Below, in pieces: positions 1-6,864 of a stretch of 17,933 nt of DNA; the stretch's first letter is position 1; every line of letters starts with the position of its first letter. Under the pieces are notes generated by a model. The model was not told the DNA's origin. It did no database searches and worked only from the letters and a program-made list of their open reading frames with translations. Origin of the DNA: DASSTY01 sp035760645 (GTDB taxonomy: Bacteria; Gemmatimonadota; Gemmatimonadetes; Gemmatimonadales; GWC2-71-9); contig DASTSO010000036.1 in the NCBI GenBank assembly GCA_035760645.1, forward strand, positions 1 to 17,933. The letters are read 5' to 3'. The position numbers and the translations under genes were made by a program.

Positions 1-11
1 GTGCCAGGCGA

Positions 12-64
12 TTCGGTGGGGGGGACAGCAGAACGTCCCGCACCACCGAAGTGATGCGGGACGT
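12..64 (-). terminator. Hairpin / pseudoknot-capable element 3' of tRNA-Gln
   Basis: A perfect 10-bp inverted repeat (33-42 with 55-64, ACGTCCCGCA/TGCGGGACGT) with a 12-base loop lies 14 bases past the end of tRNA-Gln. It could end the tRNA transcript, but there is no T run after it on the minus strand, so it would be an atypical intrinsic terminator. The loop bases 43-50 (CCACCGAA) are perfectly complementary to 12-19 (TTCGGTGG). The two stems therefore interleave in H-type pseudoknot order. Whether the RNA works as a terminator, a processing signal or part of a gene lying to the left cannot be told from here. Confidence 0.45.
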
Positions 65-78
65 CGATCTTGCCGTAT

Positions 79-150
79 TGCCCCGCCTGGGGTCGAACCA
101 GGAGTCTTCTGATCCAGAGTCAGACGTGTTGCCAGTTACACCACGGGGCA
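79..150 (-). tRNA. tRNA-Gln (anticodon CTG)
   Basis: The reverse complement folds as a 72-nt cloverleaf. The acceptor arm is TGCCCCG paired with CGGGGCA. The anticodon stem TCTGA/TCAGA encloses the loop CTCTGGA, which places CTG at positions 34-36. The T arm is CCTGG-TTCGACC-CCAGG. CTG reads the glutamine codon CAG, the preferred Gln codon in this GC-rich DNA. CCA is not encoded. It lies 49 bases downstream of tRNA-Ala on the same strand and is probably cotranscribed with it. Confidence 0.95.
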
Positions 151-199
151 GCGATGCGATCTGCTGCTTCCTGCCTACGACGGTCCTGCGGGTCCTTCA

Positions 200-272
200 T
201 GGAGCTGAGGGGGATCGAACCCCTGACCTCTGCAGTGCGATTGCAGCGCTCTCCCAGCTGAGCTACAGCCCC
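200..272 (-). tRNA. tRNA-Ala (anticodon CGC)
   Basis: The reverse complement is a 73-nt cloverleaf starting GGGGCTGTAGCTCAG and ending with discriminator A; CCA is not encoded. The anticodon stem CTGCA/TGCAG encloses loop ATCGCAC, giving anticodon CGC, which reads the alanine codon GCG. The acceptor stem has the G3:U70 wobble pair that is the main identity element for alanyl-tRNA synthetase. The T arm is GGGGG-TTCGATC-CCCCT. It is the first gene after the promoter at 277-312. Confidence 0.96.
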
Positions 273-276
273 GCGA

Positions 277-312
277 GCCGCAAAAAGTACCCGGCCGACG
301 GCCCCACGTCAA
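277..312 (-). promoter_or_regulatory. sigma70-type promoter of the tRNA-Ala/tRNA-Gln unit
   Basis: On the minus strand there is TTGACG (312-307), a 17-base spacer, then TACTTT (289-284). This is close to the housekeeping consensus in boxes and spacing. A start about seven bases past the -10 box would lie near 277, giving a leader of only about five bases before the mature tRNA-Ala 5' end at 272. The A/T-rich -10 area stands out in GC-rich surroundings. The -35 box overlaps the TGA stop of RNase Z (311-309), so the tRNA promoter is packed into the end of the upstream gene. Confidence 0.75.
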
Positions 313-1307
313 CCGCCCTCGCGGGGCGACTTTCCGGGCGTCGCAGCAGGAACGCCGGCCCCGGCCGCCGGGTTCCCGGGCCCCTCCGCCCCCGGAAACG
401 GCACCTCCACCGTCAGCCCGTCCCGCGCCACCGAGGTCTCGGGGAAGATCCGCCGCGCCTCGGCCACGAGCTCCGGGGCCTCCCGGCTGTAGCGGGGGCT
501 GATGTGGGTGAGCACCAGGCGGCGCACCCCCGCCTCCTTCGCCACCCGGGCCGCCCCCGCGGCGGTCGCGTGGCCGGTCTCGACCGCCCGCTGGCGCTCG
601 TCGTCGCCGAAGGTGGCCTCGTGGACCAGGAGATCGGCCCCGCGCGCCGCCTCGATGACGCTGGCCGAGGGGCGGGTGTCGCCGGTGTAGACCACGGTAC
701 GCCCCGGGCGCGGGGGACCCACCAGCTCCTCGGGGGTGATGGTCCGCCCGTCCTCCAGCGTCACCGCTTCGCCCCGGTGGATCCGGCCCCAGAGCGGCCC
801 CTCGGGAATCCCGAGCGCGCGGGCGCGCGCCGGGTCGAAGCGCCCCAGCCGGTCGTGCTCCACGAGGGCGTAGCCCACCGTGTCGGTCCGGTGGTCGGTG
901 GCGAAGACCGCGACCGCGTAGTCGCCGCGGTCGAGCCGCTGGCCGGCCCGCACCTCGACGATCTCCACCGGAAAGCGCGGCCGCTCGAAGCCCAGCGTGA
1001 CGAGCTGGCCCAGCATCCGCTCCGCCCCGCGGGGGCCGTAGAGCGTGAGCGGCGCCGTGCGGTCCTGCAGCCCCATCGTGCGCAGCAGCCCCGTGAGCCC
1101 CAGGATGTGGTCGGCGTGATAGTGGGTGAAGAAGATCTCGCGGAAGGCGAAGCTCACCCCGTAGCGCATCATCTGCCGCTGCGTCCCCTCGCCGCAGTCG
1201 AAGAGGAACGTCTCCCCCTCGCGCTGCACGGCGAGGCCGCTGACGTTCCGCTCGACGCTCGGGACGGCGCCGCCGGTGCCGAGGAAGGTGAGGGAGAGGA
1301 TGCTCAG
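309..1307 (-). CDS. rnz: Ribonuclease Z (tRNA 3' endonuclease)
   Basis: Zinc-dependent endoribonuclease of the metallo-beta-lactamase fold that cuts tRNA precursors just after the discriminator base, where CCA is then added. The 332-residue product has the N-terminal FLGTGGAVPS motif, the metal-binding THYHADH motif (H62, H64, D66, H67), H139, D210 in VVYTGDT, H246 in ETGHAT and H268 in LTHISPRYS, all hallmarks of the family. The length is normal. The last 25 residues are Gly/Pro/Ala-rich and look like an unstructured tail. No ATG, GTG or TTG lies near the expected N-terminus. The best start is CTG at 1307-1305, overlapping the MCE gene stop as CTGA, with GGAG 11 bases upstream; an ATC two codons later is the other choice. 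Both tRNAs immediately downstream lack CCA, so they are natural substrates. Confidence 0.93.
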   Translation of the reverse strand: MSILSLTFLGTGGAVPSVERNVSGLAVQREGETFLFDCGEGTQRQMMRYGVSFAFREIFFTHYHADHILGLTGLLRTMGLQDRTAPLTLYGPRGAERMLGQLVTLGFERPRFPVEIVEVRAGQRLDRGDYAVAVFATDHRTDTVGYALVEHDRLGRFDPARARALGIPEGPLWGRIHRGEAVTLEDGRTITPEELVGPPRPGRTVVYTGDTRPSASVIEAARGADLLVHEATFGDDERQRAVETGHATAAGAARVAKEAGVRRLVLTHISPRYSREAPELVAEARRIFPETSVARDGLTVEVPFPGAEGPGNPAAGAGVPAATPGKSPREGG

Positions 1308-2194
1308 AAGATGCGGATCTCCGGCGAGATGTTCAGCTTCCCCGGATGCTTCTTGAGCTCGGTGAGGAGCGAGTCCATCGAGCGCGTCACGCCGACGAGC
1401 GAGAAGTAGAGCGTGCTGTCGGTGGCGAGCTTGCCGAGGGTGCCCTGGCCGTGCTGCATCAGCCCCATCACCGAGTCGAGCCGGGCGGAGGTGACGGCGA
1501 GCTGGCGGCTCATCGTGCTCAGGTTCGCCACCAGCGTGTCGCTGCCGTTGAGGGCGCGCTGCAGGCCCGGCTGCTGGAGCGTCCGCTCGAGCTGCGCGCT
1601 GAGCGCGGCGAACTGGGTCATGGTGCGGTTGAGGTTGCCCGTCGTCGCCGGGAGCTGGCGGTTGAGCGTCGCCATCGTCTGCTGCAGGCTCTCGAGCGTG
1701 CGGTTGAGGTTCGCCGCCGTCGCCGGGTTGATGAAAGCCTGCAGGTTGGTCATCAGCGTGTCGGCCTTCTCGCCGAGGACCTGGGCGCGGTCGCTCAGCT
1801 CGGTCTGGCGCTTGCCGATGATCACCCGCCCCGCCGGGAGCGGCTCCGCCGCCTGGCCCGGGTCGAAATCCACCGCGTAGTCGCCGACCAGGCTGATCGA
1901 GGTGATCGTCGCCGTGGCGTCCACCTTGGGCGTGATCTTCGGCGGCAGGCTGAGCGAGGCGATCACCTTGCCGACGTCCACGAAGACGACGTCCTCCACC
2001 TTGCCCACCGGCACGCCGGAGATGCGCACCGGCGCCGCCTTCTTCAGCCCGCTCGCGTCGGCGAACTGCACCTTGAGGGTGTCGTGCCGGCCGATCGAGC
2101 GGCCGCTCAGCCACATCGTGCCGAAGATGAACAGGAGGATGGCGGCGATGACGATCGCGCCGACCGTCGCCTCGCGGGAGTAGCGCAGGTCCAT
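1304..2194 (-). CDS. mlaD: MCE-domain lipid-transport protein (MlaD-like)
   Basis: Substrate-binding subunit of an Mla-type ABC lipid transporter, anchored in the inner membrane with its body in the periplasm. The 296-residue protein has one N-terminal membrane helix (about 10-30). The MCE domain follows at about 38-115, with the typical VQFADASGLKKAAPVRISGV stretch and GDYAVDFDPG. A long, mostly helical C-terminal region contains repeated NLNRT segments (about 160-240) that suggest a coiled coil or needle-like stalk. The ATG has only a weak ribosome site. It sits 20 bases after the mlaF stop, so the genes are cotranscribed. Family knowledge: such proteins form hexameric rings that move phospholipids between membranes. 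The cargo and direction here are not shown. Confidence 0.9.
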   Translation of the reverse strand: MDLRYSREATVGAIVIAAILLFIFGTMWLSGRSIGRHDTLKVQFADASGLKKAAPVRISGVPVGKVEDVVFVDVGKVIASLSLPPKITPKVDATATITSISLVGDYAVDFDPGQAAEPLPAGRVIIGKRQTELSDRAQVLGEKADTLMTNLQAFINPATAANLNRTLESLQQTMATLNRQLPATTGNLNRTMTQFAALSAQLERTLQQPGLQRALNGSDTLVANLSTMSRQLAVTSARLDSVMGLMQHGQGTLGKLATDSTLYFSLVGVTRSMDSLLTELKKHPGKLNISPEIRIF

Positions 2195-2214
2195 GGAGGT
2201 CCGTTTCGCGCCGC

Positions 2215-2970
2215 TCAGGCGGCGAAGGAGGTGGTGCCGAAGTCGCGCTCGAGGAATTCCTTCACGAGCGGGTTGTCGCTCTCGAGGAACTCCTGCGGGG
2301 TGCCCTGCATCACGATCTTGCCGCGGCTCAGCAGGGCGATCCGGTTCGCCGTGCGGAAGGCGCCGCGCACGTCGTGCGTCACCGTCACGCTGGTGACGCC
2401 GAGGTCCCCGGCCAGCCGCTTCACGAGGCCGTCGATGATGTCCGAGTTCACGGGGTCGAGCCCCGAGGTGGGCTCGTCGTAGAGGACGTACTTGGGCCGG
2501 CCGGCGATGGCGCGCGCGATGCCGATGCGCTTGCGCATCCCGCCCGAGAGCTCGGCCGGATACTTCGACTCGACCACCGCCGGATCCATGTTGACGAGCC
2601 GGATGCACTCGGCCACCCGCTCGCGCGCGAAGGCGAGGTCGTTGTACTGGTCCTCGTTCGTGAGCCCGAGGCGCACGTTCTCGAAGACGTCCATCGAGTC
2701 GAAGAGCGCGCCGTTCTGGAAGACGTAGCCGATCCGCGCCCGCAGCTCGCTGAGCTGCCGGCGGTTGAGGTGGCCCACGTCGAGGCCGTCCACGTAGATC
2801 TCGCCCGCGTCGGGGTGGATGAGGCCGATGATGTGCTTGAGGAGGACGCTCTTCCCCGTGCCCGAGGGGCCGAGGAGGGCGACGGTCTCGCCGTCCTCGA
2901 CGGTGAAGTTCACCCCGTCGAGGACGACGAGGGAGCCGAAGCGCTTCTTGACGTTGCGGAGCTCGATCAT
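2215..2970 (-). CDS. mlaF: ABC transporter ATP-binding protein (MlaF-like)
   Basis: Cytoplasmic ATPase of the Mla-type lipid transporter. The 251 residues show a complete nucleotide-binding domain: Walker A GPSGTGKS (34-41), Q-loop VFQNGALF (Q85), signature LSGGM (141-145), Walker B YVLYDE (161-166), D-loop SGLD (169-172) and H-loop H199. The NGALFDSMDVFENV stretch after the Q-loop and LSGGMRKRIGIARAI are typical of MlaF/Ttg2A rather than of general importers. It lies between the permease gene (25-base gap) and the MCE gene, as in known mla operons. All ATPase residues are intact. Confidence 0.94.
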   Translation of the reverse strand: MIELRNVKKRFGSLVVLDGVNFTVEDGETVALLGPSGTGKSVLLKHIIGLIHPDAGEIYVDGLDVGHLNRRQLSELRARIGYVFQNGALFDSMDVFENVRLGLTNEDQYNDLAFARERVAECIRLVNMDPAVVESKYPAELSGGMRKRIGIARAIAGRPKYVLYDEPTSGLDPVNSDIIDGLVKRLAGDLGVTSVTVTHDVRGAFRTANRIALLSRGKIVMQGTPQEFLESDNPLVKEFLERDFGTTSFAA

Positions 2971-2995
2971 GCCGCGCCTTCCGTGGCCGGACCCG

Positions 2996-3787
2996 TCACG
3001 TGTTGAGCAGGAGGCGCGTGAGCACCGTATCGAGAAGCAGGATGAGCACCGAGCTCGTCACCACCGCGCCGGTCGTGCTCTTCCCCACCCCCTCGGCGCC
3101 CTGCTGGGTGTTGAAGCCCATGTAGCAGGAGATGACGCCGATGACGCCGCCGAAGAAGAAGGACTTGATCACCGAGTACCACGCGTCCCACGGCCGCCAG
3201 TAGGCCTGGGCGCCGTAGATGAAGTCGGCGTCGGTCACCGGCAGCACCAGCTTCACCGAGATCCAGCCCGCGGCGATGCCGGTGACGTTGGCGAGCACGG
3301 TGAGGCTCGGGATCATGATGAGCGCGGCGATGACGCGCGGCAGCACCAGGTGCGAGGCGGGCGAGCGGCCCAGCGACTCGAGCGCGTCGATCTGCTCGGT
3401 GACGCGCATCGTCCCCAGCTCCGCCGCGTAGCGCGCCCCGATGCGCCCGGCGAGGATGAGCGCGGTGAGCACCGGCCCCAGCTCGAGGATGATCGAGCTC
3501 GTCACCAGCGTGCCGACCACATAGTAGGGAATGCTGCCGGTGAACTGGTAGCCGGTCTGCAGCGCCGTCACCGCGCCGGCGAAGGCCGAGATCAGGAGCA
3601 CGATGAACATGCTCCCCACCCCGATGTTCCACGCCTCGTCCAGCATGCGGGGCCACCAGATCTTCACCTCCGAGAGCCCGCGCACCGCCTCCAGCACGAA
3701 ATAGGAGAGGCGGCCGACGTGGCTCGCGCCGTCGAGGACGAGGCGGCCCGTCGCCTGGCGGATGTCGAAGGTGGAGGACGTTGCCAT
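2996..3787 (-). CDS. mlaE: ABC transporter permease (MlaE family)
   Basis: Inner-membrane permease of the Mla-type lipid transporter. The 263-residue protein has an N-terminal amphipathic region followed by about five hydrophobic segments near 57-77, 86-113, 146-172, 205-224 and 240-260. The family signature ILAGRIGARYAAELGTMRV followed by TEQIDALESLG (about 111-140) is clear. The ATG at 3787 is the only start that fits the family. It is the first gene of the minus-strand mla unit and diverges from mutY with only 21 bases between the start codons, so its promoter must lie close to or inside the start of mutY. No mlaA, mlaB or mlaC homologue is present in the window. Confidence 0.93.
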   Translation of the reverse strand: MATSSTFDIRQATGRLVLDGASHVGRLSYFVLEAVRGLSEVKIWWPRMLDEAWNIGVGSMFIVLLISAFAGAVTALQTGYQFTGSIPYYVVGTLVTSSIILELGPVLTALILAGRIGARYAAELGTMRVTEQIDALESLGRSPASHLVLPRVIAALIMIPSLTVLANVTGIAAGWISVKLVLPVTDADFIYGAQAYWRPWDAWYSVIKSFFFGGVIGVISCYMGFNTQQGAEGVGKSTTGAVVTSSVLILLLDTVLTRLLLNT

Positions 3788-3808
3788 AGCGCTGTATCTT
3801 GCCCTCGC

Positions 3809-4546
3809 ATGCCTTCCAAGTCCATACCTCGCGCGCGACTGCCCCGCGCGCGGCTGCCCCGCACGATCGCCCGCGCGCCGGCGTTCCGGCGGCGGCTCCT
3901 GCGCTGGTTCCGCCGGCACGGGCGCGACCTCCCCTGGCGCCGTACCCGCGACCCGTACCACGTCCTCGTCTCGGAGTTCATGCTCCAGCAGACGCAGGTG
4001 GCGCGGGTCGAAGCCTACTACGAGCGCTTCCTCCGGCGCTGGCCCTCGATCCACGACCTCGCCGCCGCCCCGCCCCAGGCGGTCCGCGAGAGCTGGGCGG
4101 GGCTCGGCTACTATCGCCGCGCCGCCAACCTGCACCGGCTGGCGCAGGAGGTGGTGCGCGAGCACGCCGGCACCATCCCCGCCGACCCCGAGGCGCTCCG
4201 CCGGCTCCCCGGCGTCGGCCGCTACACGGCGGGCGCGGTGGCGAGCTTCGCCTACGAGCACCCGGCGCCCGCGGTGGACACCAACGTCGCCCGCGTCCTC
4301 CGCCGCGTCTTCGCCCCCCGCCTCGCGGGGCCCGGCGCCGAGGCGCGCCTCTGGGCCATCGCCCACGCCATCGTCCCCCGGCGCCGCGGCGCGGCCGCCT
4401 GGGCCTTCAACCAGGCCATCATGGAGCTCGGCGCCTTGATCTGCACCGCGCGCGTGGCGCGTTGCGGCGCGTGTCCGGTGCGGGGGGTGTGTGCGACGGG
4501 GGGCGGAACGGCGGGACGGCGGAACGGCGGGAAACGGGGGGACTGA
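3809..4546 (+). CDS. mutY: A/G-specific adenine glycosylase, short form
   Basis: Base-excision repair glycosylase that removes adenine mispaired with 8-oxoguanine. The HhH-GPD domain is complete. It shows the SEFMLQQTQV motif with catalytic E56, the helix-hairpin-helix LPGVGRYTAGA (133-143), catalytic D157 in AVDTNV, and the [4Fe-4S] ligands C212, C219, C222 and C228 with the usual 6-2-5 spacing. MLQQTQV separates it from endonuclease III. The product is only 245 residues; typical MutY is about 350, with a C-terminal NUDIX-like domain that helps recognise 8-oxoG. Here the protein stops 17 residues after the last cysteine, in a tail written by a GGGACGGC-type repeat. The N-terminus (about 7-18) holds a 15-base tandem repeat reading RARLP twice. 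Confidence 0.92.
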   Translation: MPSKSIPRARLPRARLPRTIARAPAFRRRLLRWFRRHGRDLPWRRTRDPYHVLVSEFMLQQTQVARVEAYYERFLRRWPSIHDLAAAPPQAVRESWAGLGYYRRAANLHRLAQEVVREHAGTIPADPEALRRLPGVGRYTAGAVASFAYEHPAPAVDTNVARVLRRVFAPRLAGPGAEARLWAIAHAIVPRRRGAAAWAFNQAIMELGALICTARVARCGACPVRGVCATGGGTAGRRNGGKRGD

Positions 4547-4600
4547 GCCCCCCTCCCGCCGTTTCCCGCCGTTTCCCGCCGTCCCGCCGCTCCGCCCGCC
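4498..4600 (+). repeat. GGGACGGC/GGAACGGC inverted-repeat element (copy 1)
   Basis: The left part (about 4501-4541) is an array of GGCGGAAC/GGCGGGAC units and the right part (about 4548-4600) is the same array inverted (GCCGTTTCCC, GCCGTCCC). The innermost arms are a perfect G6/C6 stem (4536-4541 with 4548-4553) around a six-base loop. The mutY stop codon TGA (4544-4546) lies in that loop. The outer arms pair with small bulges. The element lies between convergent genes, so it can act as a two-way terminator. It supplies the last residues of MutY and ends next to the stop codon of the gene at 4601. Confidence 0.75.
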
Positions 4601-5056
4601 TCAGTACCGCAGCGCCGCCCCCGCGAAGAGCGCCACCAGCCCCAGCGTGCCGGCGACCGACGCGACCAGGCGCTGGCGCGCGCGGAGCTCGTCGAAGTAG
4701 GCGGCGGTCTGGCCGGTGGGGTCGAGGCGGGCGAGGCGCGCGGCGGTGGGCACCGAGATGAAGAGGGTGACGAGCGCGGCGACGATGCCGGCGGCCTGCA
4801 TCAGGATGAGCCAGCCGTTGTTGCCGGCGTAGACGTCGCCCATGACGCGGAAGGTGAGGACGAGGCCGGAGAGCACGGTGAGGAGCGCGCCGGGGAGGAT
4901 CGCCGCGCGATGCACGGCCGCCTGCGCCCGCACCGTCGCCGCCAGCCCGTCGCGATCCTCGTGCTTCGCGGCGACGCCCATGACCATCGCCGCGAGCGCG
5001 CCGCCCAGCCAGAGGACGAAGCCCAGCAGGTGCAGGAAGAGCCAGATCCGGTTCAC
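4601..5056 (-). CDS. Small four-helix integral membrane protein
   Basis: The 151-residue product has four clear hydrophobic segments (about 4-28, 50-72, 82-104, 129-149) and short loops. The first segment, IWLFLHLLGFVLWLGGAL, with a conserved-looking His in the first helix and a second one at the start of helix 2 (VHRAAI), resembles the CopD/DUF2269 type of small membrane protein. The exact family cannot be fixed by eye and no function is claimed. It starts with GTG, overlapping the TGA of the DUF2203 gene (GTGA), so translation is probably coupled. It is the last gene of the nadE operon. Confidence 0.8.
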   Translation of the reverse strand: MNRIWLFLHLLGFVLWLGGALAAMVMGVAAKHEDRDGLAATVRAQAAVHRAAILPGALLTVLSGLVLTFRVMGDVYAGNNGWLILMQAAGIVAALVTLFISVPTAARLARLDPTGQTAAYFDELRARQRLVASVAGTLGLVALFAGAALRY

Positions 5057-5478
5057 GTGACGGTCTCCGAGAGGATGGCGGCGTCGATCGGCTGGCGCTC
5101 GGCGACGCCGCCCTCGAGCGGGTGCCAGTGGTCGATGCGCGCCTCGCCGGGACGCCAGCAGAGATAGACCACGGCGTCCTGGCGCAGCGAGCGGAAGTCG
5201 ATGTGCCCCACCTCGCGCAGCCGGAGCTCGCAGCCGATCGCCCGGAGCTCGGCGATGAAGCCGTCGATCCGCTCGGCGTGCCGCGCGACCTCCGCCTGCG
5301 CCGCCTCCGGCGTCTCCCCCGCCTCCCATTCCGCCCGCGCCCCGGCGCTCAGCAGCTCGAAGCGCCCCAGCGCGGCGTGCCAGCGCGGGTACTCGGCGAG
5401 GAGGTCCTCGACGATGCGCCGCACGAGCGGCAGCGTGCGCTCGGCCTCCTCGCGCGTGAAGAGTCGAAGCTCGGACAT
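5053..5478 (-). CDS. DUF2203 family protein
   Basis: The 141-residue soluble protein begins with FTREEAERTLPLVRRIVEDL, followed by a long charged helical region. It ends with the family's conserved block: GHIDFRSLR, AVVYLCWRPGE, IDHWHPLEGG and RQPI. This matches DUF2203 proteins, which have no established function. The ATG has no clear ribosome site. The 37-base gap before it contains GC-rich GACGGCGG-like sequence. It is cotranscribed with the CBS gene upstream and overlaps the membrane-protein gene downstream by four bases. Confidence 0.88.
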   Translation of the reverse strand: MSELRLFTREEAERTLPLVRRIVEDLLAEYPRWHAALGRFELLSAGARAEWEAGETPEAAQAEVARHAERIDGFIAELRAIGCELRLREVGHIDFRSLRQDAVVYLCWRPGEARIDHWHPLEGGVAERQPIDAAILSETVT

Positions 5479-5515
5479 CGGACGGCGGCGACGGGCGGCG
5501 GGGCGAGCCGGGGGC

Positions 5516-5923
5516 TCAGCCCGGCACGATGGTGAGCCCGGCGATCTGCTCGGGATGGCTGATGAAGCCCACCACGCGCTGCGCCGCGTCCACCACGGTG
5601 ATGACGGGGCGGATGTGGGAGTCGGCGGGATCGAAGTCCATGCGCAGCGTGTAGCCCTCGAGCTCCTGGTCGGGGCTCACCGTGGGCGTGCGCGTGCGCA
5701 TGATGGTGTCGGCGCGGGTGTGCATCGGGTGCTTCCCGGCCGCCACGCACCGCGTGACGATCTCGCGGTCGCTCAGCGTGCCGAGGAAGCGGCGAGTGCG
5801 GTGGTCGTCCACGACGGGGACGACGGAGATGTTGCGGTCGCGGAACATGATGGCGACTTCGCTCGCCATCGCGCCGGCGACGGCGACGTGCGGGTCCTGC
5901 ACCATGACTTCGGAAGCGAGCAT
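5516..5923 (-). CDS. CBS-domain protein
   Basis: The 135-residue protein consists of a pair of CBS motifs. The first (about 1-60) reads ASEVM...FRDRNISVVPVVDD...GTLSDREIVTR and the second (about 71-130) starts with ADTIMRTRTPTVSPDQEL and ends VVGFISHPEQI. CBS pairs usually bind adenine nucleotides and regulate a partner; no effector domain is fused here. Two ATGs are possible. The inner one (5923) is preferred because the strong GAGGAG site lies six bases from it but directly abuts the outer one at 5929. It follows the patatin gene after 46 bases. Confidence 0.88.
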   Translation of the reverse strand: MLASEVMVQDPHVAVAGAMASEVAIMFRDRNISVVPVVDDHRTRRFLGTLSDREIVTRCVAAGKHPMHTRADTIMRTRTPTVSPDQELEGYTLRMDFDPADSHIRPVITVVDAAQRVVGFISHPEQIAGLTIVPG

Positions 5924-5969
5924 CGGCATCTCCTCGTTTCGTCTAACCTCGACCCGGCGGGAAGGCCGG

Positions 5970-6860
5970 TCAAGGGCGCGCGGCGTGCGCCGCGAGGACC
6001 GCGCGCGTGGCGCGATACCCCTCCTCGGCGTAGGCCGCCAGCCGGTCCACGCGGAAGGTGGCGTGCCGCTCGACCCGCGGCCGCACATAGAGCAGCGGCG
6101 GCCGCGCGGGGTCGGCCCGCCAGAGGGCGAGCTGCGCCGCGCCGTGGGCCGCCATGAGGGCGCCGAGCGCGTCGTTGTGGGCCCGCACCATGGCGGGCAG
6201 CGGCGCCGGCGCGGGGGCCCGCACCAGGTCGGCCGCGAGCTCGCCCTCGACCTCGCCCGGCTCCTCGTCGAAGCCCGGCCCGATGTCCACCGCGACGACG
6301 AGCTCCGCGTCGGGCGCCACGCGCTGCACCGCCTCGAGCGGGAGGACGCCGCGGAGCCCGCCGTCGCCGTAGCGCCGGCCGCCGATCACCGCCGCCGGGT
6401 AGAACATCGGCAGCGCGCACGAGGCATAGAGCGCGTCGACCAGCGGCACCTCGGCGAGCGCGGCGTCGCCGCCCGCGCCGAAGAGGGCGAGCGCGCCCGT
6501 CTCGAGCTCCACCGCCGTCACCGTGAGCGGCCGCACGAGCTCGGCGAAGCGCGTCGCGGGCAGCAGCGCGCCGATCGTGCGCCGCAGCGGCGCATCCTGC
6601 AGCAGCCCCGACAGGTAGAGCCCGCCGAGGACGGCGAGCCGGTTCGGCAGGGCGACGTCCCTGCGCGTGAGGCCCTGCACCCGCCGCAGCATCTCCGCCC
6701 AGCCGAGCCCGGCGGCCCAGCCGGCCGCGACCACCGCGCCCATCGACGTGCCCACCGCGCGCTCGGGGGCGAGCCCCGCCTCCTCGAGCGCGCGCAGCGC
6801 GCCGACGTGCGCCGCCGCCTTGGCGCCCCCGCCGCTCAGCGCGAGGACGATCCCGCCCAT
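5970..6860 (-). CDS. Patatin-like phospholipase (RssA/YlbK-type)
   Basis: Predicted serine hydrolase acting on phospholipids or acyl esters. The 296-residue protein begins directly with the hydrolase fold: oxyanion motif SGGGAKAAAHVG (about 9-20), nucleophile elbow GTSMG with S39, and catalytic aspartate D166 in YGDGGL. These are the Ser-Asp dyad and glycine-rich loop of the bacterial patatin family. No signal peptide is seen, so it is probably cytoplasmic or membrane-associated. The start is four bases after the thioesterase stop, with GAGGG eight bases before ATG. Its neighbour is an acyl-CoA thioesterase, which suggests a shared role in acyl-chain turnover; this is an inference. Confidence 0.93.
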   Translation of the reverse strand: MGGIVLALSGGGAKAAAHVGALRALEEAGLAPERAVGTSMGAVVAAGWAAGLGWAEMLRRVQGLTRRDVALPNRLAVLGGLYLSGLLQDAPLRRTIGALLPATRFAELVRPLTVTAVELETGALALFGAGGDAALAEVPLVDALYASCALPMFYPAAVIGGRRYGDGGLRGVLPLEAVQRVAPDAELVVAVDIGPGFDEEPGEVEGELAADLVRAPAPAPLPAMVRAHNDALGALMAAHGAAQLALWRADPARPPLLYVRPRVERHATFRVDRLAAYAEEGYRATRAVLAAHAARP

Positions 6861-6864
6861 CGCC

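Noticed and set aside
51..1409. Open frame on the plus strand crossing both tRNA genes and RNase Z
   Set aside because: It runs antisense through two clear tRNAs and a well-conserved enzyme and shows no family motif.
1308..2114. An extended RNase Z of about 600 residues starting inside the MCE gene
   Set aside because: The extra upstream part is an alternate-frame reading of the MCE gene, Arg/Pro/Ala-rich without structure, while RNase Z homology begins right at the MCE stop.
3809..4546. Assignment as endonuclease III (nth) because of the short length
   Set aside because: The MLQQTQV motif with catalytic Glu and the VDTNV Asp context are MutY-specific; endonuclease III has a Lys in the helix-hairpin-helix region and lacks that motif.
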